64,000 nt of DNA. It comes from Candidatus Trichorickettsia mobilis (GTDB lineage Bacteria; Pseudomonadota; Alphaproteobacteria; Rickettsiales; Rickettsiaceae). The notes below the pieces were generated by a model that made no database searches, was not told the origin of the DNA, and was given only the letters and a program-made list of their open reading frames with translations. Positions within the stretch are counted from its first letter, which is position 1. Each line of letters starts with the position of its first letter. The stretch spans positions 986,001 through 1,050,000 of the forward strand of contig NZ_CP112932.1 in assembly GCF_034366785.1 (NCBI RefSeq), written 5' to 3'. The position numbers and the translations under genes are program-made. Below are positions 9,628-19,802 of this stretch, in pieces.

Positions 9628-12075
9628 GTGTTCATAAGTCGCAGTTCTAGGAAATCCGATAAAGATTTATATAATAACGTGGCAGAGCGTTATATTCCTA
9701 TAGCATGTCATTATGATTCCCATACATTATTAACTAAGAATGGCGAGTTATTGCAAACTATACAGATTAATGGCATTAACTCTGAGAAAATTAGTGACAA
9801 ATTGTTTAACCTAAGGGAAATGGTTCGTGGAGCAATAAAGGATAATATTGAAGATAAGGATTTTGCTTTCTGGATTCACACTGTTAGGCGTAAAACTAAT
9901 TTGGATGATATGACGCCATATAAGAAATTATTGCCGGCAAATATTCATGATCTGTGGCAGCGTAAGAATTATTGGGATGATAAATTTGTTAATACTCTTT
10001 ATATTTCTATTATACATGACTCTCCGGCGATAAGCATAACTAATCTTAGTGCATTTATTAATTCACTAACCTCTAAAGTTATTATAGATTTTCATGATCG
10101 CTATTTTGATGATGCATTTACTAGATTAAATTCAACAGTGGATAAGTTGTTGGCAAGTTTGGAAGAATATGGGGCTGTGAAATTAGGAATAAGATTTGAA
10201 GGAGAAAATAGTTTTTCTGATCCTATGTTTTTGTATCGTCGGATTGTACATCTTAACGAAGATAATTGTTTAACGCCAGTTACTGATTTATCTACTGCTT
10301 TGGCGTCTCATCAATATGCGGTGGGAGGAGATAAACTTGAGGTTATAGATGAACATGGAAAGAAATTTGCAGCAATGCTTTCGGTTAAGGAATATCACGA
10401 AATTTCTTCAGAAGCTTTAGATGTTTTCCTGCAGTTACCAATTGAAATGATTGCTACAGAAGTTTTTTATTTTGTTAATAAAGAAAAAGTAACCTCTGCA
10501 TTTACAGAGCAAGATAATATACTTAGAGTCAGTGGAGATAGTGATTTAAATGATATAAAGGGCATTACACAAATTATGGATGTGGATGGAGCTTTTAAAA
10601 GTAAATTTTGTCGTCAACAAATTTCTATTGCTATTATAGGGGATGATGTTGATAGATTAGAAGAAGATATTCATGATGCATCTCAAGAATTGTCCAAGAT
10701 TGGCATAGTACATGTCAGAGAAGATATTAATTTAGAGCAAACTTTTTGGGCGCAATTACCAGGAAATTTTGTTTTCTTAAGACGAATGACTCCTACTATT
10801 TTACAGAATACGGCGGCGCTTGCTTCGCTACATAATTTTCCTAGTGGTGAACAGTATAATCCGTGGGGGCGTGCTGTGACCTTGCTTAGAACGGAGAAAA
10901 GTACGCCATATTTTATGAATTTACATACCAAGGATAATAAAGTAAATAACTGCATTTATGGCGCGGCTAAAACTGGTAAAACTGTATTAACTAATTTTTT
11001 AATTTCTGAAGCCACTAAATATGATCCAACTATTTTGTATTTTGCGCATAACAATGATTCGCAAATATTTATCGAAGCTCTTGAGGGGCAATGGTTGGAA
11101 ACTGAAAAATCATTGATCAATCCCCTATTATATGATGACACTAAAGAGGCACGTGCATTTATTTATGAATTCTTAAGAATCATTTGTAATCATTACATAA
11201 AGCCATTAAACGAGCAAGAAGATTCTTTCTTAAATACATTAGTCAGTAACATCTTTACTATAAATATATCAAACCGTAATTTATCCACAGTTTTAAAAGG
11301 ATCGGATTTTTCTACTCTCGGTGGAGAATTGATAAAATCTAGATTGGAGATTTTTAATGAAGGTGGATTATTTTATGGCATCTTTGATAAAAGCGAAACA
11401 ATTAAAATATCTTCAAGCACTATTATGGGAGTTAATCTACATAAGCTTGGTGCGCAGTATTTTACCAAAGAATTCTGGCCTGAAGATCCAAAATTAGTAA
11501 ATCAGTTTACGGATAAGTTGCAACAAAATAACAGTGTGCGTATGGGGTTAATTTATGCGCTCAGTTATTATTTTATTACTAATAATAATGCTCCTAAGAT
11601 ATTAGTAATAGATGGTGTAGAACAGGTATTAGACCCTAAATATTTTAATAATGTTGTAACAGATATTTTAGACAAAGTAGCTAAAAATAACGGTGTAATG
11701 TCCAGTAATTTGAATTTAGGAGTTCTCCAATCACCAGAAGCTGAGTCATATAAAGAATGGGTTAAGTTAATTGATACCAGCTTTATTTTACCTTTGGACG
11801 TAAGAATGGATGATGCAGGTGAGTTGCTTGGTTTAAATAAAGCTGAAATTGATAAATTATTGACATTTAACCTCGCTTCAAGGATGTTTTTGGTTAAACA
11901 AGGAGCGCAAGCTATCGCTGCCGAATTAAGCATAGGAGGCTTTATTGGGATGGTTAGGATATTATCCGCTGATACAGAAGAATTAGCCGTATATCAGCAA
12001 ATATTGGCAAAATACCCAGGTCACCCTGATAATTGGATTGATCATTTGTATGAGGCTTTGGATAACATCCAATAA
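9628..12075 (+). CDS. VirB4-like type IV secretion ATPase (probably the RvhB4-II type)
   Basis: An 815-residue VirB4/TrbE-family protein, the inner-membrane energising ATPase of type IV secretion systems. A Walker A-like motif YGAAKTGKT lies near residue 445. The Walker B region near 656 reads ILVIDGVEQV, lacking the Asp-Glu of active VirB4 proteins (usually LDEAW). Rickettsiaceae encode two VirB4s, one with degenerate motifs (RvhB4-II); this copy fits that type and, like it, has no virB3 beside it. The start is GTG at 9628, supported by AAAGGA ten bases upstream. The giant exported protein follows after a repeat-filled gap. Confidence 0.88.
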   Translation: MFISRSSRKSDKDLYNNVAERYIPIACHYDSHTLLTKNGELLQTIQINGINSEKISDKLFNLREMVRGAIKDNIEDKDFAFWIHTVRRKTNLDDMTPYKKLLPANIHDLWQRKNYWDDKFVNTLYISIIHDSPAISITNLSAFINSLTSKVIIDFHDRYFDDAFTRLNSTVDKLLASLEEYGAVKLGIRFEGENSFSDPMFLYRRIVHLNEDNCLTPVTDLSTALASHQYAVGGDKLEVIDEHGKKFAAMLSVKEYHEISSEALDVFLQLPIEMIATEVFYFVNKEKVTSAFTEQDNILRVSGDSDLNDIKGITQIMDVDGAFKSKFCRQQISIAIIGDDVDRLEEDIHDASQELSKIGIVHVREDINLEQTFWAQLPGNFVFLRRMTPTILQNTAALASLHNFPSGEQYNPWGRAVTLLRTEKSTPYFMNLHTKDNKVNNCIYGAAKTGKTVLTNFLISEATKYDPTILYFAHNNDSQIFIEALEGQWLETEKSLINPLLYDDTKEARAFIYEFLRIICNHYIKPLNEQEDSFLNTLVSNIFTINISNRNLSTVLKGSDFSTLGGELIKSRLEIFNEGGLFYGIFDKSETIKISSSTIMGVNLHKLGAQYFTKEFWPEDPKLVNQFTDKLQQNNSVRMGLIYALSYYFITNNNAPKILVIDGVEQVLDPKYFNNVVTDILDKVAKNNGVMSSNLNLGVLQSPEAESYKEWVKLIDTSFILPLDVRMDDAGELLGLNKAEIDKLLTFNLASRMFLVKQGAQAIAAELSIGGFIGMVRILSADTEELAVYQQILAKYPGHPDNWIDHLYEALDNIQ

Positions 12076-12079
12076 ATAT

Positions 12080-12200
12080 ACTCGGTGAAAATTGAGAATT
12101 GCGTTGTCGTCGTTAGAGATCTCCGGTGCTCACGTACCTTAGTACGCTCCGCGCCTCGACTCTACGACTCCTAGCACTTCTTCAATTTTGACCTTCGTCT
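12080..12200. repeat. Dispersed repeat family E, copy 1
   Basis: About 120 bp with ends CTCGGTGAAAATTGAGAATTG and CAATTTTGACCTTCG. It is the reverse complement of the copy at 53579-53700 and is related to the one at 21865-21988. It lies between the VirB4 gene and the giant exported protein. The inner part holds an imperfect palindrome around GTACCTTAGTAC. Confidence 0.8.
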
Positions 12201-12251
12201 ATCCAAATTATTAAAGTATAAGCTGGAATATAATTTAGAGTAAGAATAGCA

Positions 12252-15200
12252 GTGATAAAAAAATATTACCCTATATTATTAATAATACTGTTTTGGTCGC
12301 TAAATTGCAGTGCGTCTTTTTGGAGTGCTATTGCGGCATGTTTAAAAAATCCGTGTAACTGTGGTTATGGTACAAAATACGAGTGGTGGAATAATAATCA
12401 AGTTAAGTTAGATAAAGGGGATGAGAATCCATTATGTCCACCATGGAATAAAGGGCGTGAGGATAATACTTGTTTAACCCAATTTGATTATCCAGGAGTA
12501 TTTATCCCATGGTATTTAGAGCATTGTGCAGAAGCGACAAGTGAAAGTACGTATTTTTCTCCAAAAATTCGTCTCAGATATCAAGCATGTAATATAGCTG
12601 CTTGCTGGACTAATTCAACAACTTTAAATTGGGACGGTGATTGCGTGAATTGGCCGACAGCTTACGCATTGCCATTGTTAAGGATTTGCGCTCGTATTGC
12701 AGTGCCTGAAACTCTAACTGATCTAGGTGATCCTTTGCCTGCAGATCCTGGCTATACTAAAGGTAAGCACCTTAATGCATATGGGGCTGAGGAAGATGAT
12801 AAACCAATTCCCGGTGATGACGGTAAACCCATTATACTAACTAAACCAAAATTATGCGCCTATAAAGACCCATCATTAGTAGATACAGTAACAACACTTG
12901 GTGCACTAGGAGTGGACTTAATGGATTGGAATCCTACCAACCAAGCTATGCATAACACTGGAGAACTTCATCCAATTGCTAAAGTACTAATTTTTTTGGT
13001 AACGACTTTATCTAATACCGGGCAATCTTTAGGAGATATGATTGGTTCTTTATTGGATGCAATAGGTGGGCTGATAATTCCTGGGCTTGATTTGTTTAAA
13101 GTAATTTTTGATGCTATAGGTGCTATTATTCAATATATAGGAGATATTTTTATAGCTATTCTTAAAGAATTTGGGCAGTTTAATAGAGTAGTAGATTCTT
13201 ATAGATTTGGTTGTGTTGAGGTGCCGGTAGGACCATATCCTCCGCCTTATTGTCCACAGCTTTCACCATTTATACCATCACCTACAACAAATGTTATTTG
13301 TGAAGTAGGTGGGTATTCTAATAATACCACTATTCCTCTGATGTCAACCACAGATCATAAATGTGTAATATCAAAGTTAGTTAATAATTTTGTGCGCAAT
13401 AGTATTCGGATAAGTTTTGATAATTTTGTGCCACTTTGTCAAAAAGGAGAAGATCCAACAAAAACAGACAAATGCGTTAAAATATTAGGACCATTTAACG
13501 GTTCAGCTAAATCCATACATACTGCTAGTGGATTTTGGGATGTCATTCCCTCATGTGCAGATAGTCCAGGATCTGTCTGTGTTAGTACTAATATTAAAGC
13601 ACCGCAGTGTAATGCGTTTGATGCTGATAGTTGGTGCTTATCTGGATTTAGAGTGGCTTATGGATCGAGTACCGGCAAAACATCTGTTCCTAGTAATTAT
13701 TTTCTTAATGATTTAGTTGGTTGTGATGTGAATAGCGGTAGTACATGTCAGAAAATATGGGGAGTAAATACGGGAGCATTCATAGATATTTCTTTAGTTT
13801 TTCCTAAAGTAGAAAGTGGTTATTCTTTTATGCCTCTAAAAAAGAATGTTTCTTTAAATGATACAAATGGTAATGCCAGAAGATTATCTGTGGTTATACG
13901 TAGACAATCTACTACGATCACTGATATGCCAGGTGGATCTTCAACATTTCAACAGGATCCAAAACAAATTTGTGTTCTTGGAGAGGATAACAGTATAGTT
14001 GGTTGTGAAGACAGAATACCGATGAAACCTAGAGTCAAGAGCACATGCAAATCATCGTTAAATTCTGATTTTTTTGTTTGTCGGAATGATGGTAAGCCTT
14101 GTACTTCGGCGTCTGGGGCAGAATATCAAGGTATAGTAAATTATCAAACGATAAGTGATACTGTTTGCAGTAATATAGTCACTGGTACTTCTCCAATGCA
14201 AGCTTGTCCTTCATCTACAGCAGTAATGTGTAAAGCTAGCGGTGACGCAACTTGTCAAAATGCTGGTGCTTTTTGTATATCCTCAACAGGTGATGTGGTG
14301 AGCTGTACAAATAATAGTAGTAATGTCTGTACCAATGCTACTTTAAAATGCACATCTCCTTCTGGTCAGGAAGTGAGTTGTAGTGGTATATCTTCAACAC
14401 CTAAGGTATTTGATTGCGATAAAATCAAGGATCAACAAAACCTCGAAGCTTATATCGACTATATCGACCCTGGTATATCTCCTGGCTTGAGACAAAACTG
14501 TAATAATAATTATTTTAAACCGGCATTTATAACAGTTTTAAAAAGTGGAGAAGATTTTACCAGTGCAGTAATACAGCCATTATCAGTCAATAATTCTGAT
14601 GTTGCTAAGTATAGAGTGAATTTAGCTGGATATGATTTTACCTCAAATGTTACTGATGATCAGTTTACTCAGAAGCCTTTTAGTGGCCCTAAATCAATTA
14701 ATCCATCAAGTATTTATGGTGATTATAAAGCCGGTCCAGATGATAAAATAGCTGCTCCTTATGTTGTGCAAAGCGATGGTAGTCTTAAAGAAGTAGACGG
14801 AGTATACTTAACTGGCCTTGAATATGTTGGTGGTAATGACCCCAATATACGAGAAGGGAAGTATATTCAAGGGGGAACATTCACTTGCCTACAAGTATCT
14901 ACTATGGATCGCTGTAGTGCAGCAAATACTACTAGTTGTGTGTTGGCCAAATTATTAGAAGCAGATACGGTAAATTGTGTAGATTTTGCCAATAAATCAC
15001 AGTCATCTAAATATATTGGTAAGTTACATTTATGCGATAGTGTACCTGGTCTCTTAGAGACAATATTATGTGTCACTAAGGATGATTCGTTACCAGGTAA
15101 AGATGGTGGTGCTGGAATTACTATAAAATCTTGTCCAAATGGTAAATTTTGTTACACAAACGATAAAAACCCAGGTAAAGAAGTTTGTAAGGTCAGTTTA

Positions 15201-16034
15201 CTAAATCAAGATAGGTACGATCCTGCTCAAAATCCTTCTATAAGTGCCTCATTACTTGATAATCAGTATTACGATTTAAATGGCAGTCCAGGAGCTGGAT
15301 ATGATAAAACATTATATGCTCTTCGTGATAAGACTCCGGTAGAACTAGGGTTATGCACAACGATACCACGGCCAAAATGTGAAGCGATTACTAGTCCTAG
15401 TTGGTCATATGATGGTGGTGCAACTTGGCCTGAAACTGATGTAGGTATGCAAGCTGTAGGAAAGTGTCCATCTGGATATAGTACTCTTGTCCCACTTACG
15501 CGTTATTGTATTGCTAATGCAAGCAATATGACGGTTGCGTTTGAAAAGTTGGATAAAGATGCTAGTGGTAATAGTATAAGTTGTATGCCAGGTGCTGTAC
15601 AGTTTAGTAACACTCACACATTCCCTGCTTCATATCCTCAGAAGAAGACAGCTAATACCTATGAATTCGGTGTAGATAAGGAGGGCACAGTGACAGGGCC
15701 TAATACATTTAGTTCAAATTTACAATTTAATATTCAAGATCTATCAAAAGTAAGTTATTTTCGTATTGCAAAAATTGGTTATGATGATTGGATAGAAGTA
15801 TATGTCAATGGTAATTTTGTCGCAGGATATAAAAATTTTAAACTACCGATTATTTTAGGTGTAACAACAACAGAACTAGATCTTAATACTGATTCTAATA
15901 GTTATAGAAGCGACTTAGGTACTATAGATATTAAAAGTAAACTCCAGCCTGGGCTTAATAGTATTCGCTTTAATCTAAGGGTTATAGGCGGTGGTAGCTT
16001 ATACTATAAAATTGAATATGGAATAAATGATTAA
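12252..16034 (+). CDS. Giant Cys-rich exported protein next to VirB4 (uncharacterised)
   Basis: A 1260-residue protein with an N-terminal signal peptide (hydrophobic stretch about 5-20, ending near CSAS) and very many cysteines, suggesting a disulfide-bonded periplasmic or surface protein. Hydrophobic helices lie around 240-310. Around residues 610-710 there are Cys-rich units of the form C-x-S-x-x-G-x-x-V-x-C. A beta-rich C-terminal domain contains IGYDDWIEVYVNG. Position after VirB4 and the mix of membrane helices with large soluble parts recall the oversized VirB6-type proteins of Rickettsiales, or a TraN-like surface factor, but no family match is certain. The start is GTG at 12252. Confidence 0.6.
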   Translation: MIKKYYPILLIILFWSLNCSASFWSAIAACLKNPCNCGYGTKYEWWNNNQVKLDKGDENPLCPPWNKGREDNTCLTQFDYPGVFIPWYLEHCAEATSESTYFSPKIRLRYQACNIAACWTNSTTLNWDGDCVNWPTAYALPLLRICARIAVPETLTDLGDPLPADPGYTKGKHLNAYGAEEDDKPIPGDDGKPIILTKPKLCAYKDPSLVDTVTTLGALGVDLMDWNPTNQAMHNTGELHPIAKVLIFLVTTLSNTGQSLGDMIGSLLDAIGGLIIPGLDLFKVIFDAIGAIIQYIGDIFIAILKEFGQFNRVVDSYRFGCVEVPVGPYPPPYCPQLSPFIPSPTTNVICEVGGYSNNTTIPLMSTTDHKCVISKLVNNFVRNSIRISFDNFVPLCQKGEDPTKTDKCVKILGPFNGSAKSIHTASGFWDVIPSCADSPGSVCVSTNIKAPQCNAFDADSWCLSGFRVAYGSSTGKTSVPSNYFLNDLVGCDVNSGSTCQKIWGVNTGAFIDISLVFPKVESGYSFMPLKKNVSLNDTNGNARRLSVVIRRQSTTITDMPGGSSTFQQDPKQICVLGEDNSIVGCEDRIPMKPRVKSTCKSSLNSDFFVCRNDGKPCTSASGAEYQGIVNYQTISDTVCSNIVTGTSPMQACPSSTAVMCKASGDATCQNAGAFCISSTGDVVSCTNNSSNVCTNATLKCTSPSGQEVSCSGISSTPKVFDCDKIKDQQNLEAYIDYIDPGISPGLRQNCNNNYFKPAFITVLKSGEDFTSAVIQPLSVNNSDVAKYRVNLAGYDFTSNVTDDQFTQKPFSGPKSINPSSIYGDYKAGPDDKIAAPYVVQSDGSLKEVDGVYLTGLEYVGGNDPNIREGKYIQGGTFTCLQVSTMDRCSAANTTSCVLAKLLEADTVNCVDFANKSQSSKYIGKLHLCDSVPGLLETILCVTKDDSLPGKDGGAGITIKSCPNGKFCYTNDKNPGKEVCKVSLLNQDRYDPAQNPSISASLLDNQYYDLNGSPGAGYDKTLYALRDKTPVELGLCTTIPRPKCEAITSPSWSYDGGATWPETDVGMQAVGKCPSGYSTLVPLTRYCIANASNMTVAFEKLDKDASGNSISCMPGAVQFSNTHTFPASYPQKKTANTYEFGVDKEGTVTGPNTFSSNLQFNIQDLSKVSYFRIAKIGYDDWIEVYVNGNFVAGYKNFKLPIILGVTTTELDLNTDSNSYRSDLGTIDIKSKLQPGLNSIRFNLRVIGGGSLYYKIEYGIND

Positions 16035-16368
16035 TATCAGAGAATATATAGCCAATAACACTTATAGCGTTTATCAGTTAGGTGGTAACAATGCGTCATC
16101 ACTAGAAGCCGTTAAGCTTCGTGATGATCCAGTTGCAGTTCGAGTAAGAGAGGGCGCACAGGCACAGCCATTGAAAGTTAATGTAAGGCTTTTAGAAGTG
16201 TCATTGCGAGGATCTTTGGCTCCGTGGCAATCCTTTTTAGCTCTTTTTGGATTGATTTTGGATTCCTACGCTCGATTATGGTTCGCTCTGAATGACGACT
16301 TGTATGCGGTTTACATCAACTTTCGACAGCTATGGCGTACAGGTAAATTGCATCTTGAACGTCATTGA
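16027..16368 (+). other. Repeat-derived open reading frame
   Basis: A 113-codon frame overlapping the previous gene by eight bases. Residues after about 20 are encoded by repeat DNA: 16085-16145 matches family A (GCGTCATCACTAGAAGCC and on), and 16197-16235 carries the TCATTGCGAG and CCGTGGCAATCC blocks typical of the other dispersed repeats. It has no recognisable domain. It is probably a chance frame through stacked repeats, though translational coupling to the upstream gene could express it. Confidence 0.45.
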
Positions 16369-16561
16369 AACTTAGAATGTTTGCTAGCTTTACCGTAGTT
16401 TCTACAAGAGTGCTATTGATAATTCATTCACTGCTTGTATATATTCTTGCAGCATAATACTTAAATAAGTTAGAAGAATACGAGGTAGCAAAATATCGTT
16501 TTGAAATAGCTTGTTATTGCGATAAGAATATTAATTTCACTTGAGAATAAATCTAGAAATA

Positions 16562-17260
16562 ATGTCGGTATTGATTGAACTGGATAATGTATCTAAATTA
16601 CTTGAAGCCAAACTAATTATCGATCAAGTAAGTTTTAAATTACACAAAGGTGATTTAACTACTTTAATCGGTCCAAACGGTGCAGGCAAAACTACTATTG
16701 CTAAATTGATCACTGGATTAGAGTTTCCTTCATCAGGAAACATCATCATATCGCCTAATTTAAAAATTGGTTATGTTCCGCAAAAATTAGAAATTAATAA
16801 AAATCTGCCACTTACAGTTGAGCATTTTGTATATCTATTAGTTACAAATTTTGAGTATGATAAATGGCAATGGCTATTAGATTTTGCTGATTTTAATCGT
16901 GTTAGGAATTTAGATGTATCTAAATTATCGGGAGGACAGTTGCAAAAGATTTTACTAGTAGCAACTTTACTAAATAATTCGGATCTTGTAATACTTGATG
17001 AACCGACGCAATCACTAGACATTAATAGTCAACAGGAGTTTTATCGGCTACTTGATAAAATAAGAAAAGAGACACAATTAACAATCTTTATGATTTCGCA
17101 TGATTTATATACTGTAATGAAGAATTCTGATCAGGTAATATGTTTAAACGGCCATATTTGTTGTAGTGGGCGCCCTAGTGATTCAACGCATGATCAGGAT
17201 TTTATTAGCGCTTTATCTACAATAGGTTTTTATACGCATCATCATGATCATCGACATTAA
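16562..17260 (+). CDS. znuC: Zinc ABC transporter ATP-binding protein
   Basis: ATPase of a high-affinity zinc (or manganese) importer. It has Walker A GPNGAGKTT, signature LSGGQLQK, Walker B DLVILDEPTQ and the switch histidine in MISHDLYTV. The His-rich C terminus (HHHDHRH) is a frequent feature of zinc transporters. I prefer the ATG at 16562; a longer frame opens with TTG at 16541. The permease gene starts two bases after the stop, so they form an operon. The solute-binding partner ZnuA is not in this window. Confidence 0.93.
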   Translation: MSVLIELDNVSKLLEAKLIIDQVSFKLHKGDLTTLIGPNGAGKTTIAKLITGLEFPSSGNIIISPNLKIGYVPQKLEINKNLPLTVEHFVYLLVTNFEYDKWQWLLDFADFNRVRNLDVSKLSGGQLQKILLVATLLNNSDLVILDEPTQSLDINSQQEFYRLLDKIRKETQLTIFMISHDLYTVMKNSDQVICLNGHICCSGRPSDSTHDQDFISALSTIGFYTHHHDHRH

Positions 17261-17262
17261 TC

Positions 17263-18033
17263 ATGCTGATAATTGTCTGTACCTCAATCTTGATCAGCAT
17301 CATTTTTGCTCCTCTTGGCTGTCTGAGTTTATGGAAAAGATATACCTATTTCACTGATGGTTTTGCTCATGCCAGTGTGCTTGCAGGAAGCATTAGCCTT
17401 ATATGTAATATCCCATTATTATATTCTGGAATGTTATTCGCCATATTATTTGCGTTGGTCATCTTTAAGTATCGTAGTATTTTTGATGGTAACGTAATAG
17501 TTGGACTGATGGCAAATTTTATGTTATCAATGGCGCTGATAATTAGTTATTTTGCGCCAACTTCAGTAGATATTAATCTATTATTATTTGGTGATCTTAT
17601 ATCTGCTTCAATAAACGATATAATGATTTTATTCTGGATTATGGTAATAATAACAGCTTTTTTTGTGATATTTTACAAGCAAATTATTTTGGTGGTAATT
17701 AATCGTGATCTTGCCCAAATTATGGGAATAAAAGTAAAATTAATAGAATTATTGTTTTTAATATTATTATCAATCTCAGTATTTTCTACACTTAAAATAG
17801 TTGGAGCCTTACTTGTTAGCGGAATGCTATTAATACCGACGGTAATTGCACGATTATTTACAATCACTCCAAAACAGATGATTATAACTGCAACTATTAT
17901 TTCTGTAGCCCTAACTTTATTAGGGTTATCAATATCTTTCTACTTAGATACTCCGGTGGCGCCGGTAATTATTTGTGTAGGTGTAATTACTTATTTCGTA
18001 ACTTATTCGTTTAACTTATATCGCTTAAGATAA
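17263..18033 (+). CDS. znuB: Zinc ABC transporter permease
   Basis: Inner-membrane permease of the ABC-3 (ZnuB/TroC) family: 256 residues with about eight hydrophobic segments. Family features include YFTDGFAHASVLAG near the N terminus and KIVGALLVSGMLLIP in the middle. It is transcribed with znuC (two-base spacing). It converges with the glycosyltransferase gene, leaving eight bases between the stops. Confidence 0.93.
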   Translation: MLIIVCTSILISIIFAPLGCLSLWKRYTYFTDGFAHASVLAGSISLICNIPLLYSGMLFAILFALVIFKYRSIFDGNVIVGLMANFMLSMALIISYFAPTSVDINLLLFGDLISASINDIMILFWIMVIITAFFVIFYKQIILVVINRDLAQIMGIKVKLIELLFLILLSISVFSTLKIVGALLVSGMLLIPTVIARLFTITPKQMIITATIISVALTLLGLSISFYLDTPVAPVIICVGVITYFVTYSFNLYRLR

Positions 18034-18041
18034 GCTTAGGT

Positions 18042-19802
18042 CTATTCAATGATAGCATAAGAGCAGTGCCGATCATTAATAAATGACTTATAATTGGTAT
18101 AAATATTGATCATCTTATTAAAGAAACCTTCTGTAATGTACGGATCTGCTGGACCAATCGAAGCTGTAGGTAAGATAACCATCTTGCCATATAGCCACAT
18201 ATTTTGATAAATAGTTTTAATCAGGTTTTGGCTTAAATTAGTGTTTTGTTGATAAAAATCTTCTAATACCTTAGAAATAACAGGGCTTGCAGCAACTGAT
18301 CCAATTAATTTTTGTGAAGCGAGTAGTTGTAAATTTTGGTGATTTACTGGTTGTAACCCGGTATATAATTTATACTTATTACCAAGCTCAAATAATGGAG
18401 AAATAGGTTTGGCTTTTGCATCAGCATAATGTCCACCAAATCTATTAATTAGTTCAAGACCAGATAAAAACCGTAACTCTTCAGGAGCATGCTGTTGCTC
18501 AGTAAGATATTTTTTTATAATTGGTAGGAGCTCAGATATTTTATTTAAATCCCAAATTTCAATAATAAAATTTCGATTTAACATGATCCAATCATGCATG
18601 TTATTAGCCAAATCATTTTTCTCTTGTTCATTAAACACCACAAAAATAATTTTTTTCGGTATTTCATCATTTACCTTGAACGGTAATAATGAGGGAGCGT
18701 TTTTAGCGTAATAATATTCCAGAGAATCCAAAATATGTTGATCTGATGGAGGTAACTTCATCAATAATTTTTTACGTTCTGGAATTTCCATATCCATGCC
18801 TTGAGCAAATGTTAAAAATCCAGTCTCTGATTTTGCTATATTATGCAAAATAAAGCTTTCTTGTTTAGCTCCAGCAAACGGAAATTTATCCTGAATATTT
18901 TGGCTTGTAGCAATTTTAATAAAATTAAATAGACTGTTTTTTTCGTTAATTTTATATAAGTCATATATGAAGCAAGAGAATTCATAAGTTGTGGGTAATA
19001 CTATAGCTTTCTGATCATTTAATAATTCTTTGTGGATAGCTTCACGCAAAGGATACATTGTAGTTTTTAAAATAAACCAGTTAATATCTGCATAATTTCT
19101 ATTGCTATCATCACCATTATCATATAGTTGTAGTTGTTTTGGTAAATTAGTTGTAATAATATCAAGAGTACTTTTGATTATCGGATGTTTAGGTATAGTA
19201 CCAATAAAGCCATTGTTGATCTGTAGGTTTCCTCCAAGCTGATATAAAATAAATTCTGAAACAGCATAAAAATCATATTTATGATTTAATTCATCTAAAG
19301 ATTTATAGCATTTGATATCTGTGTCTCTATATACCCCACCATATTTTAATAATATTTCGTATCTTAATATATCAGATTTTTGTGTCCACGTACGAGCCAA
19401 GTCATAAACATGCTTATATTGCAGATTAAGTTGTTCAATGTCAGCATCTTGCCATAATTTAAATTCCCAATCCGGATGCAACAATTTACATTCTTCCATG
19501 TAGTTTTTATATAATGGTGGTAGAGGACTCTGACCAATCCATATTTGATGCATAATTTTAGGAATTAATGGTTCGGCGTTATACACCATTTTAGAAGGAG
19601 ATCTTTGCTGATAAATATCTGCTATTAACTTATTGAATGTTTGATTCTTGAATTTATCCCAAGTACTTTTTACTCTTGATGATCTATCAGTTACTGATTC
19701 TTCAAAAGTTGGATCTTGAGCAAAAGATAAAGAAGATGAAAAGATTAATATAAGGAACTTAAGCAGCCAAAGCTTTAGAGAGTGTTTAATAAACTGTGTC
19801 AA
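18042..19802 (-). CDS. DXD-motif glycosyltransferase, exported, with tandem GT-like domains
   Basis: The first domain matches glycosyltransferases of the Gly_transf_sug/TcdA-like type: IMHQIWIG, then LRYEILLKYGGVYRDTDI, where DTD is the nucleotide-sugar metal-binding motif (residues 160-162 from the start used here). A second, weaker copy follows after about residue 380: KKIIFVVFN, LRFLSGLELINRFGG and HYADAKAKP, in which the DXD is lost. The best start is TTG at 19802, giving a clean signal peptide ending SLSFAQ; that codon lies inside a family B repeat. The frame stays open upstream to 19931. The product may be a secreted effector or an envelope sugar transferase. Confidence 0.75.
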   Translation of the reverse strand: MTQFIKHSLKLWLLKFLILIFSSSLSFAQDPTFEESVTDRSSRVKSTWDKFKNQTFNKLIADIYQQRSPSKMVYNAEPLIPKIMHQIWIGQSPLPPLYKNYMEECKLLHPDWEFKLWQDADIEQLNLQYKHVYDLARTWTQKSDILRYEILLKYGGVYRDTDIKCYKSLDELNHKYDFYAVSEFILYQLGGNLQINNGFIGTIPKHPIIKSTLDIITTNLPKQLQLYDNGDDSNRNYADINWFILKTTMYPLREAIHKELLNDQKAIVLPTTYEFSCFIYDLYKINEKNSLFNFIKIATSQNIQDKFPFAGAKQESFILHNIAKSETGFLTFAQGMDMEIPERKKLLMKLPPSDQHILDSLEYYYAKNAPSLLPFKVNDEIPKKIIFVVFNEQEKNDLANNMHDWIMLNRNFIIEIWDLNKISELLPIIKKYLTEQQHAPEELRFLSGLELINRFGGHYADAKAKPISPLFELGNKYKLYTGLQPVNHQNLQLLASQKLIGSVAASPVISKVLEDFYQQNTNLSQNLIKTIYQNMWLYGKMVILPTASIGPADPYITEGFFNKMINIYTNYKSFINDRHCSYAIIE

